Shown here: positions 1 through 8,246 of the stretch, one piece after another
Layout: every line of letters starts with the position of its first letter
Position numbering within the stretch: position 1 is the first letter of the stretch
NCBI RefSeq assembly: GCF_003024195.1
Contig: NZ_KZ679067.1
Location: 1 to 64,000, forward strand
Reading direction: 5' to 3'
Length of the DNA: 64,000 bases
Source: Streptomyces dioscori
GTDB taxonomy: Bacteria; Actinomycetota; Actinomycetes; Streptomycetales; Streptomycetaceae
The notes under the pieces: generated by a model
Told to the model about the DNA's origin: nothing
Databases searched by the model: none
The model's input: only the letters and a program-made list of their open reading frames with translations
Made by a program: the position numbers and the translations under genes

Positions 1-2
1 TC

Positions 3-77
3 AACGGCACCCTCACCGTCACCGCGATCGTCATCTGGCTCCGAGACACCATCCAAGAGCCATCAGAAACGACCTAG
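3..77 (+). pseudogene. C-terminal end of an IS5-type DDE transposase (cut by window edge)
   Basis: Only the last 24 codons are visible, ending at TAG 75-77. The translation (NGTLTVTAIVIWLRD, then a short polar tail) resembles the C-terminal beta-strand and helix of IS5-family transposases, where a G-T-V-T-V-A-A-hydrophobic-WLR block ends the protein. This is family knowledge applied to a very short stretch, so the call is tentative. Whether the gene is intact depends on sequence left of the window. No matching terminal inverted repeat was recognised just downstream; the next 280 bases hold two copies of the dispersed repeat instead. Confidence 0.4.
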
Positions 78-127
78 CTCCGCACCGCGCCGCTGTCCGC
101 TCGTCTGCGGGCCGGTGGGGGCTGGTC

Positions 128-226
128 GCGCAGTTCCCCGCGCCCCTTTCGGGGCCGGTCGGCTTGTCCGCTCGGTGGGGGGCGGCCGCGCAGTCCGAGC
201 CTCGTTAGGGGCGCGGGGAACTGCGC
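128..226. repeat. Inverted pair of the dispersed 19-nt core repeat
   Basis: The core GCGCAGTTCCCCGCGCCCC lies at 128-146 and its reverse complement at 208-226. The forward copy is preceded by the usual GGTGGGGGCTGGTC flank and followed by TTTCGGGG, so it can fold on itself. The two copies can also pair with each other. This is one of nine intergenic clusters in the window. Confidence 0.85.
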
Positions 227-344
227 GCTCAGCCACGACGGACCCGCAGGCGGGCGACAAGGGAGGCCGCGCGCCCGGCCGCGGTGCCGGGCGCCGCGAG
301 CGCACCCCCACCGCCCACCCCTGCCCCCAGCGGCAGCGCTCACG

Positions 345-350
345 TACGGT
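345..350 (+). promoter_or_regulatory. -10 box of a predicted leaderless transcript
   Basis: TACGGT is followed by 7 nt and the ATG at 358, so transcription would begin at or next to the start codon. No -35 consensus is obvious. Confidence 0.55.
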
Positions 351-357
351 TGGCAAC

Positions 358-1482
358 ATGACGAGCATCCGTGGTGCCGAGATGGTCGACTGGAATCTCG
401 CGGTGGCGACCGCGACCCGGCTCGTACGGCCGGGCCCAGAGGTGAGCCGCGACGAGGCCAGGGCCGTCGTCGCCGAGCTGCGCCGGCATGCAAAGGCGTC
501 GGAGGAGCACGTCCGCGGCTTCACGCGGATGGGCGGGGACGACCTCCACGACACCCCGGTCCTGGTCGTCGACCGCCCGGGCTGGGTCCGGGCGAACGTC
601 GCCGGATTCCGGGAGGTCCTCAAACCGCTGCTCGACAAGATGCAGGAACGTCGCGGCAGCAGCCCGGGCGGAGCCGTCCTCGGCGCCGTCGGCGGCAAGG
701 TCACCGGCGTCGAGCTGGGCATGCTGCTGTCCTTCCTGTCCTCCAGGGTCCTGGGCCAGTACGAGACGTTCGCCCCGGCCAGCCGGGAACTGCCCGCCGG
801 GCAGAACGGCGGCGGCAGGCTCCTCCTGGTCGCGCCGAACATCGTGCACGTGGAGCGCGAACTCGACGTCCAGCCCCACGACTTCAGGCTCTGGGTCTGC
901 CTCCACGAGGAGACCCACCGCACGCAGTTCACGGCGGTGCCCTGGCTGCGCGACCACCTTGAGGGCGAAATCCAGTCTTTCCTCGGAGAGACCGAGGTCG
1001 ACCCCATGACCGTCCTGGAACGCGTCCGCGAGGCCGCCCAGTCCCTCGCGGGCAGCCGCCCCGAGGGCGAGGAGGGCGACGAGGCCCGTTCCCTCGTCGA
1101 GATCGTGCAGACCCCCGCCCAGCGCGAGATCCTCGGCAGGCTCACCGCGGTGATGTCCCTCCTGGAGGGCCACGCCGACTTCGTGATGGACGGCGTCGGC
1201 CCCGCCGTGGTCCCGTCCGTCGCCGAGATCCGGGAGAAGTTCCAGCAGCGGCGCGCCCGCGGCGCCTCCCGCCTGGACCTCGCCCTGCGCAAGCTGCTGG
1301 GCCTGGACGCGAAGCTGCGCCAGTACCGGGACGGCGAGCGTTTCGTCCGCGCGGTCGTGGACGAGGTGGGCATGGACGGCTTCAACCGTGTGTGGACCTC
1401 GCCGAACACACTTCCCACCAAGACGGAGATCGCCAAACCGGCGGACTGGGTCGCGCGGGTGCACCGTAAGGCGGAGTCGTGA
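358..1482 (+). CDS. Zinc-dependent metalloprotease, DUF2342 / F420-biosynthesis-associated family
   Basis: The 374-residue product carries a metzincin-type HEETH motif (His183, Glu184, His187), in which the two histidines bind zinc and the glutamate activates water. The rest matches the actinobacterial DUF2342 family, often labelled coenzyme F420 biosynthesis-associated although its substrate is not settled. No signal peptide or membrane segment is seen, so a cytoplasmic enzyme is likely. The frame is open further upstream, but the codons before 358 belong to the dispersed repeat. TACGGT at 345-350 lies exactly 7 nt before the ATG, which supports 358 as the start of a leaderless mRNA. It sits upstream of tilS in the same direction with a 172-nt gap. 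Family assignment is firm; the biological role is open. Confidence 0.85.
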   Translation: MTSIRGAEMVDWNLAVATATRLVRPGPEVSRDEARAVVAELRRHAKASEEHVRGFTRMGGDDLHDTPVLVVDRPGWVRANVAGFREVLKPLLDKMQERRGSSPGGAVLGAVGGKVTGVELGMLLSFLSSRVLGQYETFAPASRELPAGQNGGGRLLLVAPNIVHVERELDVQPHDFRLWVCLHEETHRTQFTAVPWLRDHLEGEIQSFLGETEVDPMTVLERVREAAQSLAGSRPEGEEGDEARSLVEIVQTPAQREILGRLTAVMSLLEGHADFVMDGVGPAVVPSVAEIREKFQQRRARGASRLDLALRKLLGLDAKLRQYRDGERFVRAVVDEVGMDGFNRVWTSPNTLPTKTEIAKPADWVARVHRKAES

Positions 1483-1654
1483 ACTGAATTCGGCCGACGG
1501 CAGGTGAACGCCCCTCCAATCACCCGTCCGAGGGACCGTGAGGCATGGGTAGGCGTGCAATGCTCGGGGAACGGCCCGGTTCTGTCACCATCGACACACT
1601 CTGAGTGACCGAACCCGGGCTCACCCCCCGACAATTTCATGAAGGGAACCGGAC

Positions 1655-2695
1655 ATGGGTCCCCATCCTGCGGTCGCGGCGATACGCCTGGCGGTCCGCC
1701 GCGTACTCCATGACGTCCTCACCGATCACGCCCCCGCACGCGCCCCCGGCCAGACCCCCGACGCGCCCTCGCGCGCGCCGCTCGTGCTGGTCGCGTGCTC
1801 CGGCGGCGCCGACTCCATGGCGCTCGCCTCCGCCCTCGCATTCGAGGCGCCCAAGCTCGGCGTCCGCGCCGGCGGCGTCACCGTGGACCACGGCCTGCAG
1901 TCCGGGTCCGACCTGCGCGCCGACGAGGTCGTCCTGCGGCTCACCGAACTGGGACTGGCCCCCGCCGAGTCCGTCGCGGTCACCGTCGGCCGGGAGGGCG
2001 GCCCCGAAGCCGCCGCCCGCGACGCACGGTACGCGGCTCTGGACGCCACCGCCGAGCGACATGGCGCCACCGCGGTCCTCCTCGGCCACACCCGCGACGA
2101 CCAGGCCGAAACCGTCCTGCTGGGCCTCGCCCGCGGCTCCGGGACGCGCTCCCTGTCCGGCATGGCCGCCGTCTCCGGAGGACCGGGCGCCGACCGCCGC
2201 TACCGCCGCCCCTTCCTGCAGCTGGACCGGCAGACCGCCCGCAAGGCCTGCATGGTCCAGTCGCTGCCCGTCTGGGACGACCCGCACAACGCCGATCCGG
2301 CGTACACCCGCTCCCGGCTGCGCCACGAGGGGCTGCCCGCCCTGGAGAAGGCACTCGGCAAGGGCGTCGTCGAAGCACTCGCCCGTACGGCCCAGCTGTC
2401 CCGTGACGACGCCGACGCGCTCGACGCGTGGGCCGGCCGGGCCGAGGCGTCCGTACGCGACGCGGCGGGCCTCCTGGAGTGCGCCAAGCTGTACGCCCTG
2501 CCGCCCGCCGTGCGCCGCCGCATCCTGCGCCGGGCCGCCATCGAGGCCGGGGCGCCCGCCGGTTCGCTGTTCGCCCGGCACATCGAGGAGATCGACCGGC
2601 TGATCACCGGCTGGCGCGGCCAGGGAGCCATCAACCTCCCGGGCAAGGTCGTCGCCCAGCGGCAGGGTGGCAGACTGGTGATTCGGCAAGGCTGA
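1655..2695 (+). CDS. tilS: tRNA(Ile)-lysidine synthase
   Basis: TilS adenylates C34 of the AUA-reading tRNA(Ile) with ATP and replaces the C2 oxygen with lysine, switching the anticodon from Met to Ile specificity. The 346-residue protein shows the N-type ATP-pyrophosphatase P-loop SGGADS at residues 49-54, followed by the HT-RDDQAET segment typical of the PP-loop core. An alpha-helical C-terminal region follows. The ATG at 1655 has a purine-rich site (GAAGGGAA) just upstream. The gene lies 104 nt before hpt in the same direction, as in other actinobacteria where tilS, hpt and ftsH are adjacent. A run of hairpins separates it from hpt. It is expected to be essential because AUA codons are otherwise misread. 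Confidence 0.95.
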   Translation: MGPHPAVAAIRLAVRRVLHDVLTDHAPARAPGQTPDAPSRAPLVLVACSGGADSMALASALAFEAPKLGVRAGGVTVDHGLQSGSDLRADEVVLRLTELGLAPAESVAVTVGREGGPEAAARDARYAALDATAERHGATAVLLGHTRDDQAETVLLGLARGSGTRSLSGMAAVSGGPGADRRYRRPFLQLDRQTARKACMVQSLPVWDDPHNADPAYTRSRLRHEGLPALEKALGKGVVEALARTAQLSRDDADALDAWAGRAEASVRDAAGLLECAKLYALPPAVRRRILRRAAIEAGAPAGSLFARHIEEIDRLITGWRGQGAINLPGKVVAQRQGGRLVIRQG

Positions 2696-2701
2696 AAAAG
2701 A

Positions 2702-2772
2702 GTCGCCCTTCGGGTGGCGGCTCCCCCGGAGGGCAACCCCTTCGGGGAGCGGCCCCTCTTCGCCGAGGGGCC
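2702..2772 (+). terminator. Run of TTCG-containing hairpins between tilS and hpt
   Basis: Three TTCG motifs lie in 70 nt. The strongest hairpin pairs GGCCCCTC (2751-2758) with GAGGGGCC (2765-2772) around a 6-nt loop. Upstream are CGCCC-TTCG-GGTGGCG and CCCC-TTCG-GGG hairpins. No T-run follows. The element could end tilS transcripts, set the hpt level or be a processing site. Confidence 0.55.
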
Positions 2773-2802
2773 GGGAAGCAGCCGGTGGGACGACCGAAAG
2801 TG

Positions 2803-3363
2803 ATGCGGGTGGACGCGAAAGACCTGGGCACCGACCTCCAGTCGGTGCTCATCACCAAGGAAGAGATCGACGCGAAGCTGGTCGAGCTGGCCGCGAAGAT
2901 CGACGCGGAGTACGCGGGCAAGGACCTGCTCATCGTCGGTGTCCTCAAGGGCGCCGTGATGGTGATGGCGGACCTGGCCCGGGCCCTGTCCACCCCCGTC
3001 ACCATGGACTGGATGGCCGTCTCCTCGTACGGCGCGGGCACCCAGTCCTCCGGAGTGGTGCGGATCCTCAAGGACCTCGACACCGACATCAAGGGCAGGC
3101 ACGTCCTGATCGTCGAGGACATCATCGACTCCGGTCTGACGCTGTCCTGGCTGATCTCCAACCTCGGCTCCCGCGAGCCCGCGTCCCTCAAGGTGTGCAC
3201 GCTGCTGCGCAAGCCCGAGGCCGCGAAGGTCGCGATCGACGTGGAGTGGGTCGGCTTCGACATCCCGAACGAATTCGTCATCGGGTACGGCCTCGACTAC
3301 GCCGAGAAGTACCGGAACCTCCCGTTCGTCGGTACGCTCGCGCCCCACGTCTACGGCGGCTGA
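2803..3363 (+). CDS. hpt: Hypoxanthine phosphoribosyltransferase
   Basis: Hpt salvages hypoxanthine (and usually guanine) by transferring phosphoribose from PRPP to give IMP or GMP in the cytosol. The 186-residue protein has the type I phosphoribosyltransferase PRPP loop VLIVEDIIDSGLTL at about residues 102-115, the acidic pair in it being diagnostic. The hood and flexible loop MDWMAVSSYGAGT and the C-terminal purine-binding region ending APHVYGG are also present. ATG 2803 is chosen because homologous Streptomyces proteins begin MRVDAKD. GTG at 2800 is the alternative, and the open frame further upstream runs through the hairpin spacer with no similarity. In several bacteria Hpt, TilS and FtsH form a regulatory neighbourhood, and that gene order is kept here. 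Confidence 0.95.
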   Translation: MRVDAKDLGTDLQSVLITKEEIDAKLVELAAKIDAEYAGKDLLIVGVLKGAVMVMADLARALSTPVTMDWMAVSSYGAGTQSSGVVRILKDLDTDIKGRHVLIVEDIIDSGLTLSWLISNLGSREPASLKVCTLLRKPEAAKVAIDVEWVGFDIPNEFVIGYGLDYAEKYRNLPFVGTLAPHVYGG

Positions 3364-3575
3364 GGCACCCTGGACGGGTGACGCCCCCTGACAAGGGCCA
3401 AGCCCCTGTAGGACGGCCGGGAACCCCAGAGGGTTTCGCGCCGTTGGAGCATACGTAGACGGGGCTTGTCAGCCGGACCGAGCAGCTTCCGGTGGCAATG
3501 CTGGGGTACCGTCCGAAGAACAGTCTTATCAAACTCACTATGGCAGGAGGGACGGGGCGGCACCGCTCCGTATGG

Positions 3576-5615
3576 ATGGACGTGAAGCGATACTTCCGTG
3601 GGCCGGTCATGTGGATCGTGCTGGCCGTCCTTGCCGTGGTCGTGTTGATGCAGGTCGTCGGCTCGTCCGGCGGCTACAAGACGGTGGACACCGGCCAGGT
3701 CGTCCAGGCGATCAGTGACAACAAGGTCAAACAAGCCAAGATCACAACCGGCGACGAGCAGGTCATCAAGGCCGAGCTCAAGGACGGCGAAAAGATCGAG
3801 GGCAGCTCGAAGATCCAGGCGAGCTACATCGGCGACCAGGGTGTGAACCTGGCCACGACCCTCCAGGACAAGTTCCAGAACAAGCAGATCCCGGACGGCT
3901 ACACGGTCTCGCCGACCAAGCAGAACGCTTTCGTCGGCATCCTGCTGTCCCTGCTTCCCTTCGTCCTCATCGTCGTCGTCTTCCTGTTCCTGATGAATCA
4001 GATGCAGGGCGGCGGCTCCCGCGTCATGCAGTTCGGGAAGTCCAAGGCGAAGCTCATCACCAAGGACACCCCGAAGACGACGTTCGCCGACGTGGCGGGC
4101 TCGGACGAGGCCGTCGAGGAACTCCACGAGATCAAGGAGTTCCTCCAGGAGCCGGCGAAGTTCCAGGCCGTCGGCGCCAAGATCCCCAAGGGCGTCCTCC
4201 TGTACGGGCCTCCCGGTACGGGCAAGACGCTGCTCGCGCGTGCCGTCGCGGGCGAGGCGGGCGTCCCCTTCTACTCGATCTCCGGTTCCGACTTCGTCGA
4301 GATGTTCGTCGGTGTCGGTGCCTCGCGTGTGCGAGACCTGTTCGAGCAGGCCAAGGCGAACGCCCCGGCGATCGTCTTCGTGGACGAGATCGACGCGGTC
4401 GGCCGCCATCGCGGCGCCGGCCTCGGCGGCGGCCACGACGAGCGCGAGCAGACGCTGAACCAGCTGCTCGTCGAGATGGACGGCTTCGACGTCAAGGGCG
4501 GCGTGATCCTCATCGCCGCGACGAACCGACCCGACATCCTCGACCCGGCCCTCCTGCGCCCCGGCCGCTTCGACCGCCAGATCGCGGTCGACCGTCCGGA
4601 CATGCTGGGCCGTCTGGAGATCCTCAAGGTCCACCAGAAGGGCAAGCCGGTCGCGCCGGACGTCGACCTGTCGGCCGTCGCGCGTCGCACGCCGGGCTTC
4701 ACGGGTGCGGACCTGTCGAACGTGCTGAACGAGGCCGCGCTGCTCACCGCGCGCAGCAACCAGAAGCTCATCGACAACCACATGCTCGACGAGGCGATCG
4801 ACCGTGTGGTCGCGGGCCCGCAGAAGCGGACCCGGATCATGTCGGACAAGGAGAAGAAGATCACCGCGTACCACGAGGGCGGACACGCCCTGGTCGCGGC
4901 GGCCTCACCGAACTCCGACCCGGTGCACAAGATCACGATCCTCTCCAGAGGCCGTGCTCTCGGCTACACGATGGTCCTGCCGGACGAGGACAAGTACTCC
5001 ACGACCCGCAACGAGATGCTCGACCAGCTGGCCTACATGCTGGGCGGGCGCGCGGCCGAGGAGCTCGTCTTCCACGACCCGACCACGGGTGCCGCGAACG
5101 ACATCGAGAAGGCCACGGCGACGGCCCGCGCGATGGTCACGCAGTACGGCATGACCGAGCGCCTCGGCGCCATCAAGTTCGGCGGCGACAACACCGAGCC
5201 CTTCCTGGGCCGGGAGATGTCGCACCCGCGCGACTACTCGGAAGAGGTCGCCGCGCTCGTCGACGAAGAGGTCAAGAAGCTCATCGAGAACGCGCACAAC
5301 GAGGCCTGGGAGATCCTGGTCGAGAACCGCGACGTGCTCGACGCGCTGGTGCTCCAGCTGCTGGAGAAGGAGACGCTGAGCAAGGAGCAGATCGCCGAGA
5401 TCTTCACCCCGCTCATCAAGCGTCCGGCCCGCCCCGCGTGGACCGGCTCCTCCCGCCGCACCCCGTCCACCCGCCCGCCGGTGCTCTCCCCCAGGGAGCT
5501 GTCACTGACGAACGGGGCGAACGGTTCCACCCCCTCGCTCACCACGAAGGCCGGCGCGTCCGCCGAGGCCCACCCGGTGACCGAGACGGCCCCCGAGGAC
5601 CGCACCGAGAGCTGA
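3576..5615 (+). CDS. ftsH: ATP-dependent zinc metalloprotease FtsH
   Basis: FtsH is a hexameric membrane AAA+ protease that extracts and degrades misfolded membrane proteins and some short-lived regulators. In the 679-residue product a first membrane helix occupies about residues 12-27, followed by an extracytoplasmic domain. A second helix lies near 115-135. The AAA module has Walker A GPPGTGKT from residue 211 and Walker B ending at Asp270, and the M41 protease site HEGGH starts at His433. The last 70 residues are Pro/Ser/Thr-rich and poorly conserved. The frame is open from 3492 with candidate starts at 3540 and 3576. I prefer 3576 (MDVKRYF) because known Streptomyces FtsH proteins begin there, but its Shine-Dalgarno site is weak, so the start is the least certain point. 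Confidence 0.95.
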   Translation: MDVKRYFRGPVMWIVLAVLAVVVLMQVVGSSGGYKTVDTGQVVQAISDNKVKQAKITTGDEQVIKAELKDGEKIEGSSKIQASYIGDQGVNLATTLQDKFQNKQIPDGYTVSPTKQNAFVGILLSLLPFVLIVVVFLFLMNQMQGGGSRVMQFGKSKAKLITKDTPKTTFADVAGSDEAVEELHEIKEFLQEPAKFQAVGAKIPKGVLLYGPPGTGKTLLARAVAGEAGVPFYSISGSDFVEMFVGVGASRVRDLFEQAKANAPAIVFVDEIDAVGRHRGAGLGGGHDEREQTLNQLLVEMDGFDVKGGVILIAATNRPDILDPALLRPGRFDRQIAVDRPDMLGRLEILKVHQKGKPVAPDVDLSAVARRTPGFTGADLSNVLNEAALLTARSNQKLIDNHMLDEAIDRVVAGPQKRTRIMSDKEKKITAYHEGGHALVAAASPNSDPVHKITILSRGRALGYTMVLPDEDKYSTTRNEMLDQLAYMLGGRAAEELVFHDPTTGAANDIEKATATARAMVTQYGMTERLGAIKFGGDNTEPFLGREMSHPRDYSEEVAALVDEEVKKLIENAHNEAWEILVENRDVLDALVLQLLEKETLSKEQIAEIFTPLIKRPARPAWTGSSRRTPSTRPPVLSPRELSLTNGANGSTPSLTTKAGASAEAHPVTETAPEDRTES

Positions 5616-5656
5616 CAGCACCCTGGCTCCCGGCGCCCTCACCAGGCCCGGAATGA

Positions 5657-5696
5657 ATGCCGCGCCCCCCAGGTTCTAGCCTGGGGGGCGCGGCAT
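5657..5696 (+). terminator. Strong intrinsic-type hairpin after ftsH
   Basis: A perfect stem of at least 15 bp (GCCGCGCCCCCCAGG at 5659-5673 with its complement at 5680-5694, plus two A/T pairs) encloses the loop TTCTAG. The downstream T-run is weak (ATCTTCGTAT), as is usual for Streptomyces terminators. It separates ftsH from folE. Confidence 0.85.
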
Positions 5697-5761
5697 CTTC
5701 GTATGCCCGATGGCGATACGTGCGGTTCGCGCGCGTGAGAGGCACAGGAACGAGGCACGAG

Positions 5762-6367
5762 ATGACCGACCCCGTGAGGCTGGACGGAGAGGGTGTGATC
5801 GGCGACTTCGACGAGAAGCGTGCCGAGAACGCCGTACGAGAACTGCTGATCGCGGTCGGCGAGGATCCGGACCGGGAAGGGCTGCGGGAGACGCCGGGGC
5901 GGGTCGCCCGGGCGTACCAGGAGATCTTCGCGGGACTGCGGCAGCGCGCCGAGGACGTCCTGACGACGACGTTCGACCTGGGCCACGACGAGATGGTCCT
6001 CGTGAAGGACATCGAGGTGTTCTCGACCTGTGAGCACCATCTGGTGCCGTTCCGGGGGGTGGCGCACGTGGGCTACATCCCGAGTACGTCCGGGAAGATC
6101 ACGGGGCTGTCGAAGCTCGCGCGGCTCGTGGACGTGTATGCGCGGCGGCCGCAGGTGCAGGAGCGGCTCACCACGCAGATCGCCGACTCGCTGATGGAGA
6201 TTCTTGAGCCGCGGGGGGTGATCGTGGTGGTGGAGTGCGAGCACATGTGCATGTCTATGCGCGGTATTCGTAAGCCCGGGGCCAAGACGATAACGTCCGC
6301 GGTTCGGGGGCAGTTGCGGGATGCGGCCACCCGCAACGAGGCGATGAGTCTCATCATGGCTCGTTGA
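5762..6367 (+). CDS. folE: GTP cyclohydrolase I
   Basis: FolE converts GTP to 7,8-dihydroneopterin triphosphate and formate, the first committed step of tetrahydrofolate synthesis. The 201-residue protein shows the FSTCEHHLVPF motif with zinc ligands Cys90 and His93. The second conserved block ECEHMCMSMRG supplies the third ligand (Cys163). Length and full-length similarity to type IA enzymes are normal. The ATG at 5762 is preceded by a GAGGCACGAG purine stretch. The gene lies next to, and convergent with, a minus-strand run carrying folP, folB and folK. Most of the pterin branch is therefore clustered here, although folE is transcribed separately. Confidence 0.97.
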   Translation: MTDPVRLDGEGVIGDFDEKRAENAVRELLIAVGEDPDREGLRETPGRVARAYQEIFAGLRQRAEDVLTTTFDLGHDEMVLVKDIEVFSTCEHHLVPFRGVAHVGYIPSTSGKITGLSKLARLVDVYARRPQVQERLTTQIADSLMEILEPRGVIVVVECEHMCMSMRGIRKPGAKTITSAVRGQLRDAATRNEAMSLIMAR

Positions 6368-6442
6368 GTGGCTCGCTCCTGCGGGGTGGGGGCGGGGGCG
6401 GCATCGGCTTGGTGGAACGTGCGGGTCCGGTGGGGGCTGGTC

Positions 6443-6461
6443 GCGCAGTTCCCCGCGCCCC
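6443..6461 (+). repeat. Dispersed core repeat, one forward copy
   Basis: This exact copy lies between the convergent ends of folE and the DUF3180 gene. The terminal CCCCT is followed by CAAGAGGGG, giving a short hairpin that could stop transcription from either side. Confidence 0.85.
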
Positions 6462-6490
6462 TCAAGAGGGGCTGCGCCCCGTCTTCAGGG

Positions 6491-6973
6491 TCAGGCCGGG
6501 GCCGTGTTGCCGTTTGTGTCGTCGTCCTCCGGGAGTTTGCAGACTCGTTCCAGGAAGAAGGCGGCCGCTATGACGGCGAGGCCTGCCAGGACCGAGAAGC
6601 CGGCGTAGATGGCCTGGTCGCGGCGGGCGGGGATGTCCAGCGACTCCAGCAGGAACGCGCCCGTGCCGCCGTACATCCCGGCGACGAGGGCCGCGACCAG
6701 CGCGCTGGCCTGGCCGAAGACGACCGCGCGGGCGGCCATCAGGGGGTCGACCCCCTTGGCGCCGGCCACCCGCTCGCGCTGGGCCTTCAGCCGGGCCCGC
6801 AGGGAGATCGCCGTGGCCAGCAGGACCACGGCGATCAGAGCCAGGACGATGGGCGCCGCAAGGGGGACCCGGGGCAGCGTGCCCACCGAGTTCCACAGGC
6901 GGGCACCTGCCCAGGACAGCACCCCGGCGACGAGGAACACCGCGGCCAGCGTCCTGATGCGCAGCTCTTTCAC
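6491..6973 (-). CDS. DUF3180 integral membrane protein
   Basis: The 160-residue protein has four predicted membrane helices (about residues 7-25, 38-58, 82-103 and 122-142). A basic loop after the second helix suggests that this loop is cytoplasmic. It matches the actinobacterial DUF3180 family, which has no assigned function but regularly follows folK. Its GTG start has a good ribosome site (GAGAGGGA). It is the last gene of the fol run, 48 nt after folK. A role in transport or handling of pterins is possible from context, but no motif in the protein says so. Confidence 0.85.
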   Translation of the reverse strand: MKELRIRTLAAVFLVAGVLSWAGARLWNSVGTLPRVPLAAPIVLALIAVVLLATAISLRARLKAQRERVAGAKGVDPLMAARAVVFGQASALVAALVAGMYGGTGAFLLESLDIPARRDQAIYAGFSVLAGLAVIAAAFFLERVCKLPEDDDTNGNTAPA

Positions 6974-7021
6974 TCAGTCCCTCTCACGATGGTGTGTCCT
7001 GACGCGTCCTGACCTTAACGA

Positions 7022-7630
7022 CTACTCGGGCAGCTGGAGTTCCAGGTCGGCCCGGGGCGCGACACCGTCACGGGTGACCGCGGACAGCAGTTGTGCCACG
7101 GGGCCCCGGCCGGGCAGCTGCGCCTCGGGCTCCACGTCGTTCCAGGGGGCCAGGACGAAGGCCCGCTCGTGGGCGCGCGGGTGGGGGAGCGTCAGCGTCG
7201 GATCGTCGGAGACCACGTCCGCGTACGCCACGATGTCGACGTCGATCGTGCGGGGGCCCCAGTGCTCGTCCCGTACCCGGTGGAAGGCCTCTTCCACGGC
7301 GTGCGCCCGCTCCAGGAGCGAGGACGGGGGGAGGGTCGTCTTCAGCACGATCACCGCGTTGAAGTACGACGGCTGGCTGTCCGTCGCCACGCCCCACGGC
7401 TCGGTCTCGTACACCGGGGAGACCGCCTTGACGCGGACTCCGGGGGTGTCCTCCAAGGCGTCGATGGCGCCCTGGAGGGTTTCCAGGCGGTTGCCGAGGT
7501 TCGAGCCCAGGGAGAGCACGGCCCGCTTGGGGTTCTGCAGGGTCGAGTCGGCCGCGTCCACCTGTTCGACCACGGAGGCGGGCACCGGCTGGACGGTCGG
7601 GTCGCTGTGGCCCTCGGTGAACGCTGTCAT
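7022..7630 (-). CDS. folK: 2-amino-4-hydroxy-6-hydroxymethyldihydropteridine pyrophosphokinase (HPPK)
   Basis: FolK transfers pyrophosphate from ATP to 6-hydroxymethyl-7,8-dihydropterin, giving the substrate of FolP. The 202-residue product has the HPPK hallmark LSLGSNLGNR near residue 40. The catalytic signature RDEHWGPRTIDVDIV lies near 120-134, and its aspartates bind the two magnesium ions. About 35 extra N-terminal residues precede the domain. The ATG at 7630 overlaps the folB stop in an ATGA sequence, so the two genes are translationally coupled. A longer reading frame through the folB region is only an overlapping frame. Confidence 0.95.
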   Translation of the reverse strand: MTAFTEGHSDPTVQPVPASVVEQVDAADSTLQNPKRAVLSLGSNLGNRLETLQGAIDALEDTPGVRVKAVSPVYETEPWGVATDSQPSYFNAVIVLKTTLPPSSLLERAHAVEEAFHRVRDEHWGPRTIDVDIVAYADVVSDDPTLTLPHPRAHERAFVLAPWNDVEPEAQLPGRGPVAQLLSAVTRDGVAPRADLELQLPE

Positions 7631-7986
7631 GCACGGCTCCGGATGATGGTGACGGTCACGTCGTCGAAGGGGACCGTGATCGGGGCGTCCGGCTTGTGGA
7701 CGCACACCTCGACCTCCTGGACCCCGTCGTGCTTCAGGCAGGTCGTGGCGATCCGCTCGGCGAGGGTCTCGATGAGGTTCACCGCGTCGCCCTGGACGAC
7801 GGCCACGACCTCCTCCGCCACGATGCCGTAGTGCACGGTCTTCGTGAGGTCGTCGTCGGCCGCGGCGGGCCGGGTGTCCAGGCCCAGGACGAGGTCCACG
7901 ATGAAGGTCTGGCCCTCTTCGCGTTCCTTGGGGAAGACGCCGTGGTGTCCACGGGCCCTGAGGCCGCGCAGCGCGACACGATCCAC
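7627..7986 (-). CDS. folB: Dihydroneopterin aldolase
   Basis: FolB cleaves 7,8-dihydroneopterin to 6-hydroxymethyl-7,8-dihydropterin and glycolaldehyde. The 119-residue length is normal for this octameric family. Recognisable blocks are RGHHGVFPKEREEGQ near the N-terminus and the Glu-containing NLIETLAERIA helix. GTG 7986 is chosen because CAGGAG lies about 11 nt upstream and the protein then begins MDRVALRGLRARG as in relatives; the frame is open further upstream without similarity. It is coupled to folK by a 4-nt overlap. A 260-nt gap separates it from the NTF2-like gene upstream, so an internal promoter is possible. Confidence 0.95.
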   Translation of the reverse strand: MDRVALRGLRARGHHGVFPKEREEGQTFIVDLVLGLDTRPAAADDDLTKTVHYGIVAEEVVAVVQGDAVNLIETLAERIATTCLKHDGVQEVEVCVHKPDAPITVPFDDVTVTIIRSRA

Positions 7987-8246
7987 GCGAATCACTCCTG
8001 CAATCGTCGGCGGGGACCGGTCCCATTCCCCCTGCGCGGGGGCGGTACACCGGCCTCGAACGAATCTACCCGCGGGCACTGACACGGCCGGTCGGCCGGG
8101 CCACGGGCCGGCGCCCCGGGGCCGGCGCCGCGATCACCAACGTACTACGGCGGTGATCGCCCGCCCGGCCCGCCTCGGCGCTTCAGCGGGCCGCGGCCGG
8201 GCTCCGGCCAGACCTCGGTGGCGTTCCGGCGGGGCGTCGGCGGGCC

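Noticed and set aside
2428..2802. Extended hpt start through the hairpin spacer
   Set aside because: The added part overlaps tilS and encodes Arg/Gly/Pro without similarity to Hpt.
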